Made by a program: the position numbers and the translations under genes | Notes under the pieces: model-generated | What the model was told of the DNA's origin: nothing | Seen by the model: the letters and a program-made list of their open reading frames with translations, nothing else | The model's database searches: none | Origin: Trichoplusia ni | Taxonomy: Eukaryota > Arthropoda > Insecta > Lepidoptera > Noctuidae | NCBI RefSeq assembly: GCF_003590095.1 | Contig: NC_039479.1 | Coordinates: 10,416,001-10,480,000, forward strand | DNA length: 64,000 nt | Direction of reading: 5' to 3' | Part shown: piece after piece, positions 46,176-58,935 of the stretch | How positions within the stretch are numbered: position 1 is the first letter of the stretch | How the letters are laid out: each line of letters opens with the position of its first letter

Positions 46176-46190
46176 ACGGTAACTTTGCCT

Positions 46191-46788
46191 GCTTTAACTA
46201 AGCTAAAACTTAGTTAGGAGACACTTGAGACAAGTCTTCAACTTAAACAACATTTGACTGAGCGAATCATCGATACAATGACACGATTAAGTTAACAAGT
46301 AAACAATAACCGAATATGCTCTATTCTGTTTTTAATCTCGGTGGTAGGGGTTAAAATTTAAAAAAAAAACTGTTATATCTAATTGGAAGTCTGGGTGTTT
46401 TTTATGTTTGTTCTCAATGTTTATGAGTTCTTAAGCAAAGCAGATATAGTGAATTGTGATTCAGATCCTGTTAACAATATTAAATTAAACCTTAGGACCT
46501 TGAGTCAGTGTTCAACTAAAAGAAAAATAAACACCTCTATATAGAGTAAAAGGCACTAAACACTAGTAATTATAATGAGTCACTTATATCGAAGAACGTA
46601 TACATTTAACAGCTGCAAATAATTGCATAAGACTAATTGTACTTATGAGTTAAGAACGACCCTGGAATAAACATAGATAAAGCCTTTTATTTAATAAGGA
46701 TAATAATATATTGTTACCAGTAAGCTTAATTGTCACTTATAGATAAAAAATAGTATTGGTTTCCAGAACACTTGCTATTTGTTTAATC
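46191..46788. other. AT-rich noncoding stretch
   Basis: I found no gene or repeat in it. Confidence 0.3.
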
Positions 46789-46803
46789 TGGGAGTTCGAC
46801 TTC

Positions 46804-46983
46804 CAGACCACGTACCACCAAGCGCAGCGTGGGACGGCCACCTGCAAGAAGGACTGACGAGCTGGTAAAAACCGCTGGGTCCCGTTGGATGCAGGTGGCA
46901 ATGAACCGGTCGCGCTGGGGTAATTATGGAAAGGCCTATGTCCAGCAGTGGAATGCTATAGGCTGAGATGATGATGATGATGA
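46804..46983 (+). mobile_element. 5'-truncated LINE with 15-bp target duplication
   Basis: TGGGAGTTCGACTTC occurs on both sides (46789-46803 and 46984-46998). Only the last part of the coding region and a (GAT)n tail remain, as is usual for dead-on-arrival LINE insertions. Confidence 0.85.
46829..46966 (+). pseudogene. C-terminal end of a LINE endonuclease-reverse transcriptase
   Basis: The frame reads VGRPPARRTDELVKTAGSRW, then MQVAMNRSRWGNYGKAYVQQ and WNAIG before the stop. The RSRW..GKAYVQQW end is typical of RTE- or Jockey-like LINE proteins in insects. It has 45 codons and no RT or endonuclease catalytic parts. Confidence 0.75.
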
Positions 46984-46998
46984 TGGGAGTTCGACTTC

Positions 46999-49900
46999 TT
47001 AGACCTAAAACTAATACAACCTCTTTTCTATATTATCCAAAAGTATATTATGCTAAAGGCTAGCCGACGCCGCTTAATTTAGTAGTCTGCCTAGAGTTGA
47101 TAATCATAAAATAATTAATATGTTCAGCATACGCCGATAAAGGCTACCCCGTCCACCCCACCTTCTTTTTCGGCTGAATCAAAACTTTAAACGCTGAGAG
47201 AATTCAAACTTTTATAACTTTACTTTACGATGAAAGCATTCAAACTTTTATAGAGAACCTTTGTAGTAATATACTAAATTACATTTAATACTCCTGCCAG
47301 TACTCACAAGTAATAAAAACTGTTCTCCACATGCACTCATATCAAGAGCAGTTTTATTATCTACGTGTGTTAAAGTTTTGGCTGTAAAAACTTAAAGATC
47401 ATTGTCACGTTGAATTAAAGTCAGGGACACTGGATGCGACTAAACCCGTCCATCAAGGAACCTTTAGCGCCTTTGAGTAATGATACGAGACTGGCCAAAT
47501 AAAATATCTCAAGTGCTCTACATGGCTTCACTGCGATCCAATTTGTTCGACGTCGGAGAGTAGTTTGAATTTTATATAGGATCGAATAGAGCGTTAATTG
47601 CAATGTCTCAGTTTACAGGTAAGACTAAAGGATGCTAAAATTTCGAAGCTTCAACTCGGCTGTTTTACACCAGTATAATGTTTTTCAATCAAAACAAATC
47701 GGACCAGAAGTTAATGAGACTATCCCGTTGAATCTTTTTATCTTCTAATACAGTACTGTGTCTCCAATACACCGCAAATGTTAATCTACGATGATCTTTA
47801 TAAGAACAGGAAGGCACCCCGACAAGTGACTTTATTATTGACATTTAAAATCACGCGGCATTTGTTTATACATGACTTTTAATCAAAAGACAAGCGAAAA
47901 TAATTTGTACATGATTCTTTGTATGCGTGACAAGTCCGCTTACATTCAATGCCAATAATTTTAACTTATGTGTCTAGATGTGTAGTCTTTTTTTATCGGA
48001 ATCCTTCTAGAATTTCCTTTATTTCCCGACCTGAACCAGCTCTCGTTATGAATAATTTGTTGTTTTCAACTATGTTTTTGACATACATTGGTATAAAATA
48101 CTTAAATAAGAAAGCTGATCTTAAGGCTGGACTAATTTGGCACAAAACGGTTACGAAATATCCATGACAGTAAGAAAAAGCAGCGACGTCCAAGTAAATC
48201 CAAGCAAGAAAGCATTACAAGTAAATCCGAGAACTTGAGCTCGTCGCTTAAATAACAGACACTTGAATATGGTTATTTATTTAGATAACAAAAAATTACA
48301 ACCATTAATGTATAACAATGTCTTCTGATCTTGACATTTTGTCACCAATCATTGTCGATGCCAATCACAACAAATGCGTTACAGACTAGACTAGACAATA
48401 AACGTGACTTCTTCTATATTTATCACTAAGTATGATTTATGACGGGATCTGAGCAAATAACTCTAAGCCAATACATAATCCATTATTTCATGCAATAAAT
48501 TATAAGTCTAAAACAAATGCTGCAGATAATAACACACTTTGTAGCACGAGAATTGTGTTTGTGTGTTTGTTTATTATAACATGCTATTATTTATGTTGAA
48601 CATTCGTGAATAAGACAACTTAAAGTAAATTATTTAACTGACGCACCTAGTCAAGAGTTTTTTATAAAACTACAAACAAACATATTTTTCAAGAAGGTGA
48701 CTTCTTGTCACGTGTCCTAAAAATGTCACGCAGAATCATGCACAAACATTTTTGTCAAAAATTTGCGCTCCATTTGTTTTTCCAAAAAAAAACCTCATTT
48801 GCGTAACCATCATCCTTTAAACTTTTCTGACACAATTGCAAGATTCCGTTACATGTACCATGTTTTCTTTTTAACAAAGAATTATTCAACTTGAAATTTC
48901 CTTATATTCCTCTGTAATAAAAACTTCAAACTTGATAAAAGGAAAGGGCAAACTACTTCAGATTGACACTCCAATTATAGTAACCTCCTTAAACAGCAAT
49001 AATTACGAATTGAATGTCGACGACTTAAAGGGGAATTACAAGAACCCATCAAAAGGATCTTAAGGACAATTTAATTTTCAAGTTTTAATTGTCACTCCGA
49101 ATTTCTCGAGTTTTTAATGTTGTTGATGGTTCACGTATCAAGGGCTAAATGTGTAAAATCAATCGATGATAATACATATACATAGTGACTATTCGTATTT
49201 TAAAAACTTTGTTTTAAAGGTAGATTACTCTTTTTATGCTATGCTACTGCTGAGAAAACTTGCCTCAAAAACTAGTCTCGGGACGAAGATTTTTTAACTA
49301 CTATGCGTATTCATGAATATTGCATTTTAGATTTAAATCTTGTTTTTTTCTTTTATTCGCGATTTTAATCTAGATACGTTTGAATAATATAAGCACCAAA
49401 GTAATAAATTATTGACGTCAATTACCAAAAAATAGAACAGTATTTAAATATTCCAATATTCTAAAACCGAATTCCTAAATACATTACCGTGCAAAAAAAT
49501 ATGCACACATTCTATTTCCTTATTGACGAAACCCGTATTTTATTTGAAACTAATCTAATCCAATTTTTTGCCATAGTTCTAATGACGCGAACCGTTTATT
49601 TATTCGCAAAAAGCAGACGACCTTTGTTTTATATGTTTCGCATAAACCAATTAACTACTGAAAATATCAGTCAATAAGGTTGAGCAATTAAATATATATT
49701 AGACAGATAATTTATTGAGCAAATAAAATGATTTTATTTCGAATCTTTTAATTGCACTTGCTAATAGCTGCTGCCAAGATTGTATCGTAAAACAAATTGA
49801 ATTGTAAAAAAATATAACAGTTTTATAATAATCAAATTTTCAATTACAGAGCGCGACGTGTTTACTTGTACTTAATACAATATGAAACTAGTGATCAGGG

Positions 49901-52282
49901 TAGAGCTTATCGTGACTTCTTAAAGTTCTTTATCCTTATCTTAATTATAGATTATCAACTGCATATATATTCCCTCCTACTGTTATATGCAGAAAAAATA
50001 ACAAGGCTGAATGTTAAATGTAAAATCAAAGAATTCCTACTCGCTCATAACATTCAAATCAGCTAGTCTAACCGTTCATACCATTCCACTACATTAGACA
50101 CGAGAAACAAAATACCAGACGCATCTCAATCTAGATCATGCATCACAAAAAAAAAACCATACGTTAAATAAACTAGTTCACACACTGGGAAGTCCAAGAA
50201 CAAGTGATATTTACTCGAGGACACCAACTCTTCTTTTTGCACCTTCCCTCTGGTCTACCACCTTAACAACGACCAGTTTATAAAAACAACAAGTTATTTT
50301 TCCAAAGTTCCGCTCTACCAAGGCTGTGTTACGATTAAATGTATTGATTAGTGTACTTAGGTGGCCTTTTAGCGTGGCCTCAAGTGTAATTTGGATTTGA
50401 GAGATTCAATTAATTTTTACGACTCGATTTTTTTTCTTTATTTATTTATTGGTTTTATGAAGTTAATGGGATAGCGCTCGTGTCAAATTAATTACGTTCT
50501 ATTTCAAGTTTAGAAAATATTTGAGTTATTAGTGTAAATGTTATTTTAATTAAACATATCACTATATGAATACTTTAAACACCATAAAATTAAACTTTAA
50601 CTTTTTTTAGTTAAACCGTACAAAAAAAAATTAGTTTTGATTTGTTCCTAATAGATACAATAATTAGAATTATTATGAACAAATCGATATTGAAAACGTT
50701 AATATTTTTATGAACGACATTAAACCTGCAATGAATGCTTTTTATTAAGCAAATTTCCTGATTCATTTCTATGATTAGTTAACACTATAATAAATTAATA
50801 ATTCAGCAACCACTCATTTTGATCGATCTATCAATTTTTGAGGAAATTAATTTACTACACAAAAAAACGGCTGTATTATGATAATGACACCCGAAACGAA
50901 AAATAAATTAAGAGTATTCGTTTCCCATGCATTAAGACATTTTAAATAATAAAAACTATTGTTTTTTCATAATATATTTTTACTTTCATAAGCTTAAAGA
51001 AAAAAATGATAATCATTATGTCGAATTTAAACAGAAATATGTATTCGAACTGAACTTAGCATTGCCCCATCAAGAAATCTTCATCTACATTCACATGCAT
51101 CTAAAAGTGCTTTCATAAATACCCTTTTAGTCTTACGTATATAATAACAAATTTTTGAATGAGGGTGATGTAACAACTTTTGTCAGTTGTCTCAGTTTCT
51201 TTTCTCAGTTCTTTGGATTTGAGTGAGCCATAGTAAACTCCTTCCCCCTTTCCTGTTTTTACATTATGTACCTATTAATACTTTAACTACAAGTGAGTAA
51301 ACCAATGAGCTTCTTAACGGCTGGACCGAATTGAATGATTTTATTTTGCTTTTGGGTGGCGCCATTGTTGTTTTAGATTCAGATAATTATGACGAATAAT
51401 TGCCAGCCAGCTTTATGTATAACAATAACGTGATTCAGGTGCTTCAGGCTTCACGCGCGGCTTTAGTCAGTAAAATTATTTTGATGATTTTACTTGCGGA
51501 AAAAAGGGTATCTTATAAAATAAGCAATCATCGTAAAAAAAAATCAAAGTACAGTTAAATAAAATTTCGTTTAATTATTGGTTTTTCATGTACTTGGTAC
51601 TATAAAGTCTTATACAGTGAAATAGGACAATCTAGATTCATTGCCTTATTTTGACCAATATCCGGGTGATCGATAATCAATACAAACAGTTTTAAATTAA
51701 AAACGTACACGCAATCATAGGCTTTTAGTTATGGTCTGTGGCTTTTCGATAGAAAACAATTCAACCTCAACAAAATACGTGATGGTAATGAGAACAGTGA
51801 CTAAAGTCGTTATGATAGTAAATAAGACCAGTTTTCTTATATAGTTTTGTTAAGGATACTGCCCTATACTCCTTGGGGTGACAAAACAGTTACTATGTCT
51901 GAGGTGTCGGGTTCAAATCCCGGATAAATTTAAAACCAGGTTCAAGATTTATTTTAAAATATAGGTTCTAAAAGTAGGATAGAAATCAGAGTTGTTTCCT
52001 TGACGATTTAAAAAAAAAATCTTTTCTTTTTTTACTGTGTATCTTTTTTTAAGTGAAGAAAGAGACAGATTCAATATAATTAAACTTTTAATATTTCCCC
52101 TTTTTATAGATTACACAACTTTACAAACCTATATGAGTATGTCTCATATGACAATTAGCACACACAGACTAAGTGGTTCCAGTCTAGTAGATCATTGCGT
52201 GTTGCCCTATGGGGCGTGAAATGACTAGTGCCGTTAAATACATGGTGTTATTGGGGGGACAGTCACCAATAGAAACACAATC
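46999..52282. other. AT-rich noncoding stretch
   Basis: I found no gene. About 51290-51430 (..AACGGCTGGACCGAATTGAA..) resembles degraded Helitron body sequence. About 51850-51930 holds a decayed SINE-like head (..GTGTCGGGTTCAAATCCCGG..). Confidence 0.3.
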
Positions 52283-52445
52283 AGAGTTTCAAACCATCTT
52301 TCGTCATTATCATCCTAGCTTTGATGCTGGGGGTTGGCTTCCACCGGATGCAGAAAAGTTAGAGTGCTTTGCAAGAAGCGACTGCCTATTAGATCTGAAC
52401 TCCTCAACCCTTGGCAGCACCTGAACTTTAACTACCCGAAACTGC
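52283..52445 (-). repeat. LINE-type 3' tail (family G), minus orientation
   Basis: On the plus strand it reads ..ATCATCCTAGCTTTGATGCT..GGGTTGGCTTCCACCGGATG..GCGACTGCCTATTAGATCTG... This is the reverse of the 45230 copy and its relatives. Two short open frames overlapping it are incidental. Confidence 0.6.
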
Positions 52446-54599
52446 CATCAAAGATGATAAATAACAGCCGTACTCACAATCAACATGCTTTAGAAAACAT
52501 GGAGCAAGTCGATCGACAAGTGTATACACACAAATTTAATGTTATAATAGTTATAAGCATACTAAATTTCAATCCAGCATGTCACTGAATAATACTCAGA
52601 CTCAATAAATAGAATTGTGTTAAATGACTTGTGTTGCTGCCTGTACTAATGTTAGTTTTGCAGTGGGTAAGTGGGGCAGTGTGGTCATGGTATTCATGGT
52701 GTTGGTGTCGTAATAAGCTGAGTGGTATTTCACTGATTAGTCGTATGGTTAAATCTACTATCAACTAATTTGATACAGCAGATAAGAGAGTCCAATACGA
52801 AAATAAGATTGAGTTATTAACTGTAATGTTAAACTCTAAAAGTAAACGTGAAAATTGGGTATAGTTTAGTAATTTACAACTTACAACAACGATGTTCAAA
52901 TCATAATTCAATATCTTAATGATTCAGAATTTCCAATTATAGATTAAATCTATTATAATTATTTAAATGTATTTATGCAAAGAATTAAGTATCAGAGCAT
53001 TCTAAACCAAATGATGCATTCAAACGATTCCTCCTCTTGACATCGCTTTAGCTCAAATACGGCCTCAAATTAAGTTACCTTAAATTAATGTTTGCTCCAT
53101 TTCCTTGTTATAATTATTCAGCGTTTGGTCGGTTGACCGATAATAACTTGTTATGGCGTGTTGATTTGATTCTGTTTACCGAAGGCTTGTGAAGGCAGTT
53201 TAGTAATATGGAAATAAATTATTCTTTTGGCGCTAGCAAACCTCTTTACAGCTGCTGATACGTTTATCACGTTTTATTCAATGAAAATTAGAGTTTAATT
53301 CATTTAAATATGTACACCTTTTAATATAATATAAGTTTGTAATTATCTTCCTGCCCGACTGGGATTTAATTATTATATGCCTGAACAGGCTGATTGTAGT
53401 ACTGTATTATTATTATTATTTAACCTGTAACCTACTCAATCAACACAATAAAGATAGTTTGACTTTGACTTTGAAAAAAGTCATACTTTTGACATTGTAA
53501 GAGGTATTTACATAACTATAGGCATTTAAACGTCCATTGCTACAAATGTTCGATATCTTGCGACACTTTAGTCTCGCATCCACGAAATGGACTGTAGTTC
53601 GCTTATTATTTTCGCACCGTTTAAACCATGCTTACCAGACCTTACCGATAATATATTCTGCTTGTCGATTTTGTAGACTTATAAGCTGACATGTACTGTA
53701 CCTGTAATCAAAGAAAAAATTATTAGGTTTTATAGCATTTCAAGGGAATCTGAACGAATAATTTAAAAGTAGTTCATTACATAGGTCGTTTATAAAGTGA
53801 TCTGGATATGCGCATTTACACAGTCAATTTTTATAGTTTATACACAAAAAAAACACAAATATAGTTACAAAACCGTTGTCAGTCTAAAGACGATACATTT
53901 TCCGCCGAATTTTATACTTATACAAATAAACACATACAAAATTATTCTATAATCTTTGTGGGCGATGTTAAAGACATCTGTAACATAATATACCGCAGCC
54001 TACAGCCTACTTATAATAAAAACAAGTCTAGTCCCAGATCAGTACAGCACAATATAAAAGTAACTAGTCTGTCTCTACCTTACCGGTCTACTTTAGTATC
54101 TCCTTTGTTTATTTACTTAAGTTAATATGTTTGTTTTATTTTTGTTGATAAAGGTATATTTATTTACTTTGTTACTAGTAAACTTTGACGTCATAAAAGA
54201 CTTCACTTCTTCGTTCTAAGTTTTAAGTTTCTAATTCAAGATATGTTTAAAAATGTTTATGAGTATGCTCTTAAAAGATATATTAATGATTTATTTTTGT
54301 AGTTCAATTAATGACATGCATATTTAATGCCTTAATTGACATTACTATACTGCTAGCAAGTATGGTCTATTTCTAGAAATATCAAGATCTTTAAATAATT
54401 AAATTGAATGCGATGCTATTTGCAAACTAAGATAAGACAGTAACTACCGCATCCAAAACCAATTATAACGTTTATAGAAACTGATAATCGATTCTTATCG
54501 TTTTAATGTCCAAAAAGCAAAATATCTATCCAAATATAAATTGGTAAATCATCAAATTTTTTATCTACGTAAATGCAAATGTTCGTAAGCGCAATCAAG
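52446..54599. other. AT-rich noncoding stretch
   Basis: I found no gene. About 53340-53480 has a repeat-like tail (TATTATTATTATT.. and ..ATAGTTTGACTTTGACTTTG). Confidence 0.3.
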
Positions 54600-54719
54600 A
54601 ATTGATAATCCAAGGCGGCTAGTCAAGGCTACATTTTATCCCGGCTTTTGCACGGAAACGGAAACCGCTGCTCGCTGTAAACTGAAGTCCACGCGGACGG
54701 AGTCGCGGGCAATAGCTAG
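54600..54719 (+). mobile_element. 3' end of a Helitron, truncated
   Basis: It ends GGAGTCGCGGGCAATAGCTAG, closely like the end of the copy at 19609. It is preceded by ..CCCGGCTTTTGCACGGAAAC... The 5' part is missing. Confidence 0.65.
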
Positions 54720-55133
54720 TGCATAATAAATATACCTACATTTTAAGATCACTCAATCAGCTCCGTCATTCCGTCGTACAAGGCAAACGAGTGACTGTTC
54801 TTTACTTATTACAGTTTATGATTGAGACCATTACGTGCATCGAGTCTTGTAAACACGATGATATTTGACATTTTAAATTACTGAACCGAACTACTTGTTT
54901 TTTCCTAAAGTTACTAAATCTAAAGATACTAAATGCGTAGGACTCGGATAGTAAGTACAGGTAGTAACTATCGAAGAAAGCACATTTTTTAGTCCATTTT
55001 CACTTCCACAACTGCTTATATGTTTTCAATAAATCTGAAAAAAATACAGTAAAAATTCACAGAATCCGTGTTTCGGAAGGAACCTAAAAATTAAGGTTCT
55101 GCGCTTGAGATCTTTCTCCGCTTGCTTTTGATC
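54720..55133. other. Noncoding stretch
   Basis: I found no gene or named repeat in it. Confidence 0.3.
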
Positions 55134-55239
55134 GCTGTCCTACTAGGCTATGAGAGTGAGGAAACAGAGAGTGCACTTATGTTGACGGCTGTCCTATTAG
55201 GCTATGAGAGTAAGGGACAGTGAGTGCACTTATGTTGAC
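55134..55239. repeat. 54-bp tandem duplication
   Basis: GCTGTCCTACTAGGCTATGA starts at 55134 and its near-copy at 55188. Both run to GTGCACTTATGTTGAC. The following GC-richer sequence to about 55330 (..ACACTAGCCACCGTGGCC..) looks like part of the same old repeat. Confidence 0.8.
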
Positions 55240-55330
55240 GCACACGCTTGTACACTATAATATGTCCCGCGCATGTCTCTGGCTAGTGCCTTGCGACACT
55301 AGCCACCGTGGCCAACATCGGTAAGGCCAT

Positions 55331-57846
55331 TATTAACCGTTCAGCAGTAGGTATCAATCAGGAACCATTAAAATTTTCGGTAGAGCAGATAACTTTAAAT
55401 ACTCGAGAAATGTTACAAAAATGCAAATAAAAAACAAGTCTAAAACATTTCTGTAACACTACTCGATCGTAACAAAAATTAATCACTTCAAACAAACTCG
55501 AACGAACGAAAACCATGAACGAAATCATAGTTTCCATTACACAATCGTCGGTGTAGCAAATTAGACATTTTACAGATTAAATTGCCGTTAACAAAACCTG
55601 CTTTGTGAGTTGTCAAATAGGCTTTGAAACTCGACCAGCCGAGGCAAATAGACTAGCCTAAGTAGAGATAGTATATTTGAATGACCATGATTTCGTGTGA
55701 CAAGATTTAAACTTGTTTTTCTATGGTAAGTGTTGCCAATATTGCGCGTATACTTTCAATAATCTAAGGTTTTTTTAAAACATAGATCTTGGTATTGGCG
55801 GATATTGAGTCGAGTTTTTTTGGGTTCAAACCCAAATGCAGGCTATTTCATGTGCGAACAATCCCATGATTCTGAATCAGGCAGCTGAAGTGGCCCGGGG
55901 TGTTTTCAATTGGTGAGAGTCCGACGTACCTAAACATTGTTAGGTAACTTAATTCTAAATATTTGCCTCTTGAATCAATATTGAACAAAAATCCAACTCT
56001 CTTACACTATCGACGGTCATAATTGTTTTACCTGACCTAATTTTCTACTTTTAGTTTTTAGTCTTCTACTAGATCTAAAATTAGATCATTACAGTTAATT
56101 GATTCTCTCGGTATCATTAAAATAACACTAAGGGTTCCTTACAAATATTTAAAGGGAAATCGATTCTGCCTATAATTAGGTAGAGTATTAATCTAGGTGT
56201 TTTGTAAATATAATAACTCCGAGACATTATAATATAAATCATATTATTACACCGTTCGATACAGCAGTTACTTCGAAACATTAACCTTCATCATATAAAT
56301 GTCTGTAGTTCCATTTAAAACTAGGTTCATTTGGACTATATTTTAACATTCAAATATGGCGATATATAAGTAAGCCACCTTCATGTTATCAGTGTGAACT
56401 GAATTAAAATTAGAATCTCGATCTTCTACACACAACTGTTTTAGCGCAGGCTGACGAACTAAGACTTTTCTTTTTTGTAACTAGCGTTCAATAATCTTAT
56501 TATTCTATCTGTAAATTCACCATAAATTAAAAGGGATACTTATAATGAGATTAAATACCCTTTTTATAGTGAAACTTTCTGGAATATTTTCTTAATTTTT
56601 TCCAATTTTTCGATTTTCGATTCGAACAATAACTGTGAGGAACTAAGATTTGTTAGGATATAAGTAGTAGCAGACTTACAAACCTAACCTCCACCAACCG
56701 TGCAATATCTATCTACCAAATGCATGGTAGATGCGTGGCAATACATTATCGATAAATCCATCACGCACGTCACTACTAACGCCTACATTGATATCCACTT
56801 AAACCATTTGTATATTTGACACTAATGTAATTAAAATGTCGAGTGTTGTATCAAAATAAACAAAAAGTATCGATTGCGTAACATTAATCAGCGCGGCGGT
56901 AGATCAAATATTTCAGAGTTGTCACGCGTGGATGGCTCGGGCGTCGATTTTACACAGTTTGGAAAGTTAAGTGCGTTTACGCGAACACTAAGTAATAATA
57001 ATAGAAAAGGCAAATTTTATTTTACGTTTCGTTAATTACTGAAAGTGAATAATGATATTTTTTTGATAATTATTTATTTAGCTGAAACCAATTAAACCAA
57101 TGATTATTAAACCTCCTCGCGATATACACTTAAAAGTTGATTGTTTTAAAGGCTATTCACATTAGTTTAAGACTTTATCGACAAATTGTGAAGAAAATAT
57201 TTCCTAGATTTCCAAATATTGGAATGCGAAATCATGGCGCATTGAGTTACCGTGGTGAACAATGCTCAATCCTTTTCTAAGGGAAAAGACTATTGCTCAG
57301 CAGTTTGACATTAGCTGGTTTTAACTGGTGTCAGGTTGTCTTTCTCAGTGTCCTATGACGACATATGTCCTATGTCATGTAGAGAAAACAGACATTAAAG
57401 ATCGGGTCTTAGGAAGAGCTGTTCATGAATACAGTCATAAATATCTAGTTGTTTAATAACTATTAAACTAACTCAAAAAGAAATAAATATAACAAAAGAC
57501 AATGAAATAGAATTAATTTTCTCCATGTCTCTTTTTTTTCATGTTTTATTTGACTTGAGACGTTTCACATTATAATATGTACATTGAACTCAGATTTCAA
57601 TTTTATGTCTTACAATTATTATTGTAATCTTCCTATTAATGCGTTTCTAGGAAGACACGAAGTTTTAATATCATGTTTGTTGTTTCTTTCATTTAAAATT
57701 GATTCTGGCGGAAACTAAATAAATAGCTTTGAAAGTAATGAGTAGTCACTTAAATACGGTTATATAAATCATGATATTTATCAATATAAAATAACACTAG
57801 AATTATTTTAAGGAATTCCCCAACCAGAAAATTAATCCTTCTGTTC
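55331..57846. other. Noncoding stretch
   Basis: I found no gene. A small GC-richer patch lies at about 56890-56990 (..CAGCGCGGCGGTAGATC..) with no feature attached. Confidence 0.3.
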
Positions 57847-58015
57847 GTAGCCGGTTTCACACACATTCAAGTATAACATGCAGAAAGACGCCCAGACTCA
57901 GGATAAGCTTTCGTGGATCGCACAAACACTTTTCCTCCGCGGGGATCGACACCGCGACACTTCGCGCACGGTGGATTTGAAATGGTGACCTCAACCACTC
58001 GGCTATCCATGCATT
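57847..58015 (-). mobile_element. tRNA-derived SINE, minus orientation (family C)
   Basis: On the minus strand it begins TGCATGGATAGCCGAGTGGT, has box B-like GTGTCGATCCCCGCGGAGG, and the tail ..CCTGAGTCTGGGCGTCTTTC... It is the best-preserved copy of family C in the window. Confidence 0.75.
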
Positions 58016-58764
58016 GAATAAAATATTAAAAAGATGCCATGTTTATTTACCGATTTCATTCTATCCTTACTTTACGTGGTGTACTATCCGTTTGAAGATA
58101 TACTAAAGTCATATATCATCCAAGTAAAAATCTGAATATTAATCTCATATTTCTTATCAATTTATTCAAGTTAATTGAGCGTCATTATCTGGACGTACTC
58201 ATTCGACCGTTAAAAATAAAAAATAAATGTATCAGACATTCGTTATTGGCGTATAATTAGAAAAGTTATGTAGTAAAGTGTTTTTTTTTTATATCATTGC
58301 ATGCAACGTCCACTTAATAAATTCATATTCTAGAAATTAAGAGTCAACGTTTGGTAAATCAGTGTGAATGTACCTTTAGAATTATGATTTAATATTTGCA
58401 CGTGTTTAGTTGGCACGAATGAACGATTATTTAAGAGTCATTGTAATTAAGTTTTGTGACAAATCGGTAGTTTGGCTGACACTTAGAGTTTTAATATTGT
58501 AAACGATTAAGTATTTTCACTATAGTTTGATACCGAAACATTACTTAATTAAAAGACTTTCTTTCGTATTTTATCCATATGTATTTACCGCACATCACGT
58601 ATTAACTGAAGTTCTAAGTAAACAGGTGACAGGGTTGTTTAATTGTGATGTAGGTTTAGTCACCTCAATTAAACCTTACAATTTGCAAATAAATATATAA
58701 TTTGTCCATAAATTGCAGTTATAAAGAATACGGTACTTATACGAACACTATGCAGTTGGTTCGG
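58016..58764. other. AT-rich noncoding stretch
   Basis: I found no gene or repeat in it. Confidence 0.3.
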
Positions 58765-58935
58765 TGGTTGTGATCTTTTGTTTTCTTTTTTCTTTTCTTT
58801 TGTCAATCGCCATAGGGAAAGAAGCGGTTACTATCAAACCCTTACTGATTAAACCTAAACCACTGTGCTACATCATCCGCATTTGGATACCTGTGCATAG
58901 CAATGCTTTGCAATTCATCATAAACTTAAATTTCC
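58765..58935 (-). repeat. Diverged copy of the retroposon seen at 45868
   Basis: T-rich at the left, then ..CTTACTGATTAAACCTAAACCACTGTGCTACATCATCCGC.. in pieces matching the 45868-46175 body. It is older than that copy, and no target duplication was found. The overlapping short open frame is incidental. Confidence 0.6.

Noticed and set aside
52037..52588. Cluster of short plus-strand frames
   Set aside because: They overlap a family G repeat and AT-rich sequence; none has domain or splice support.
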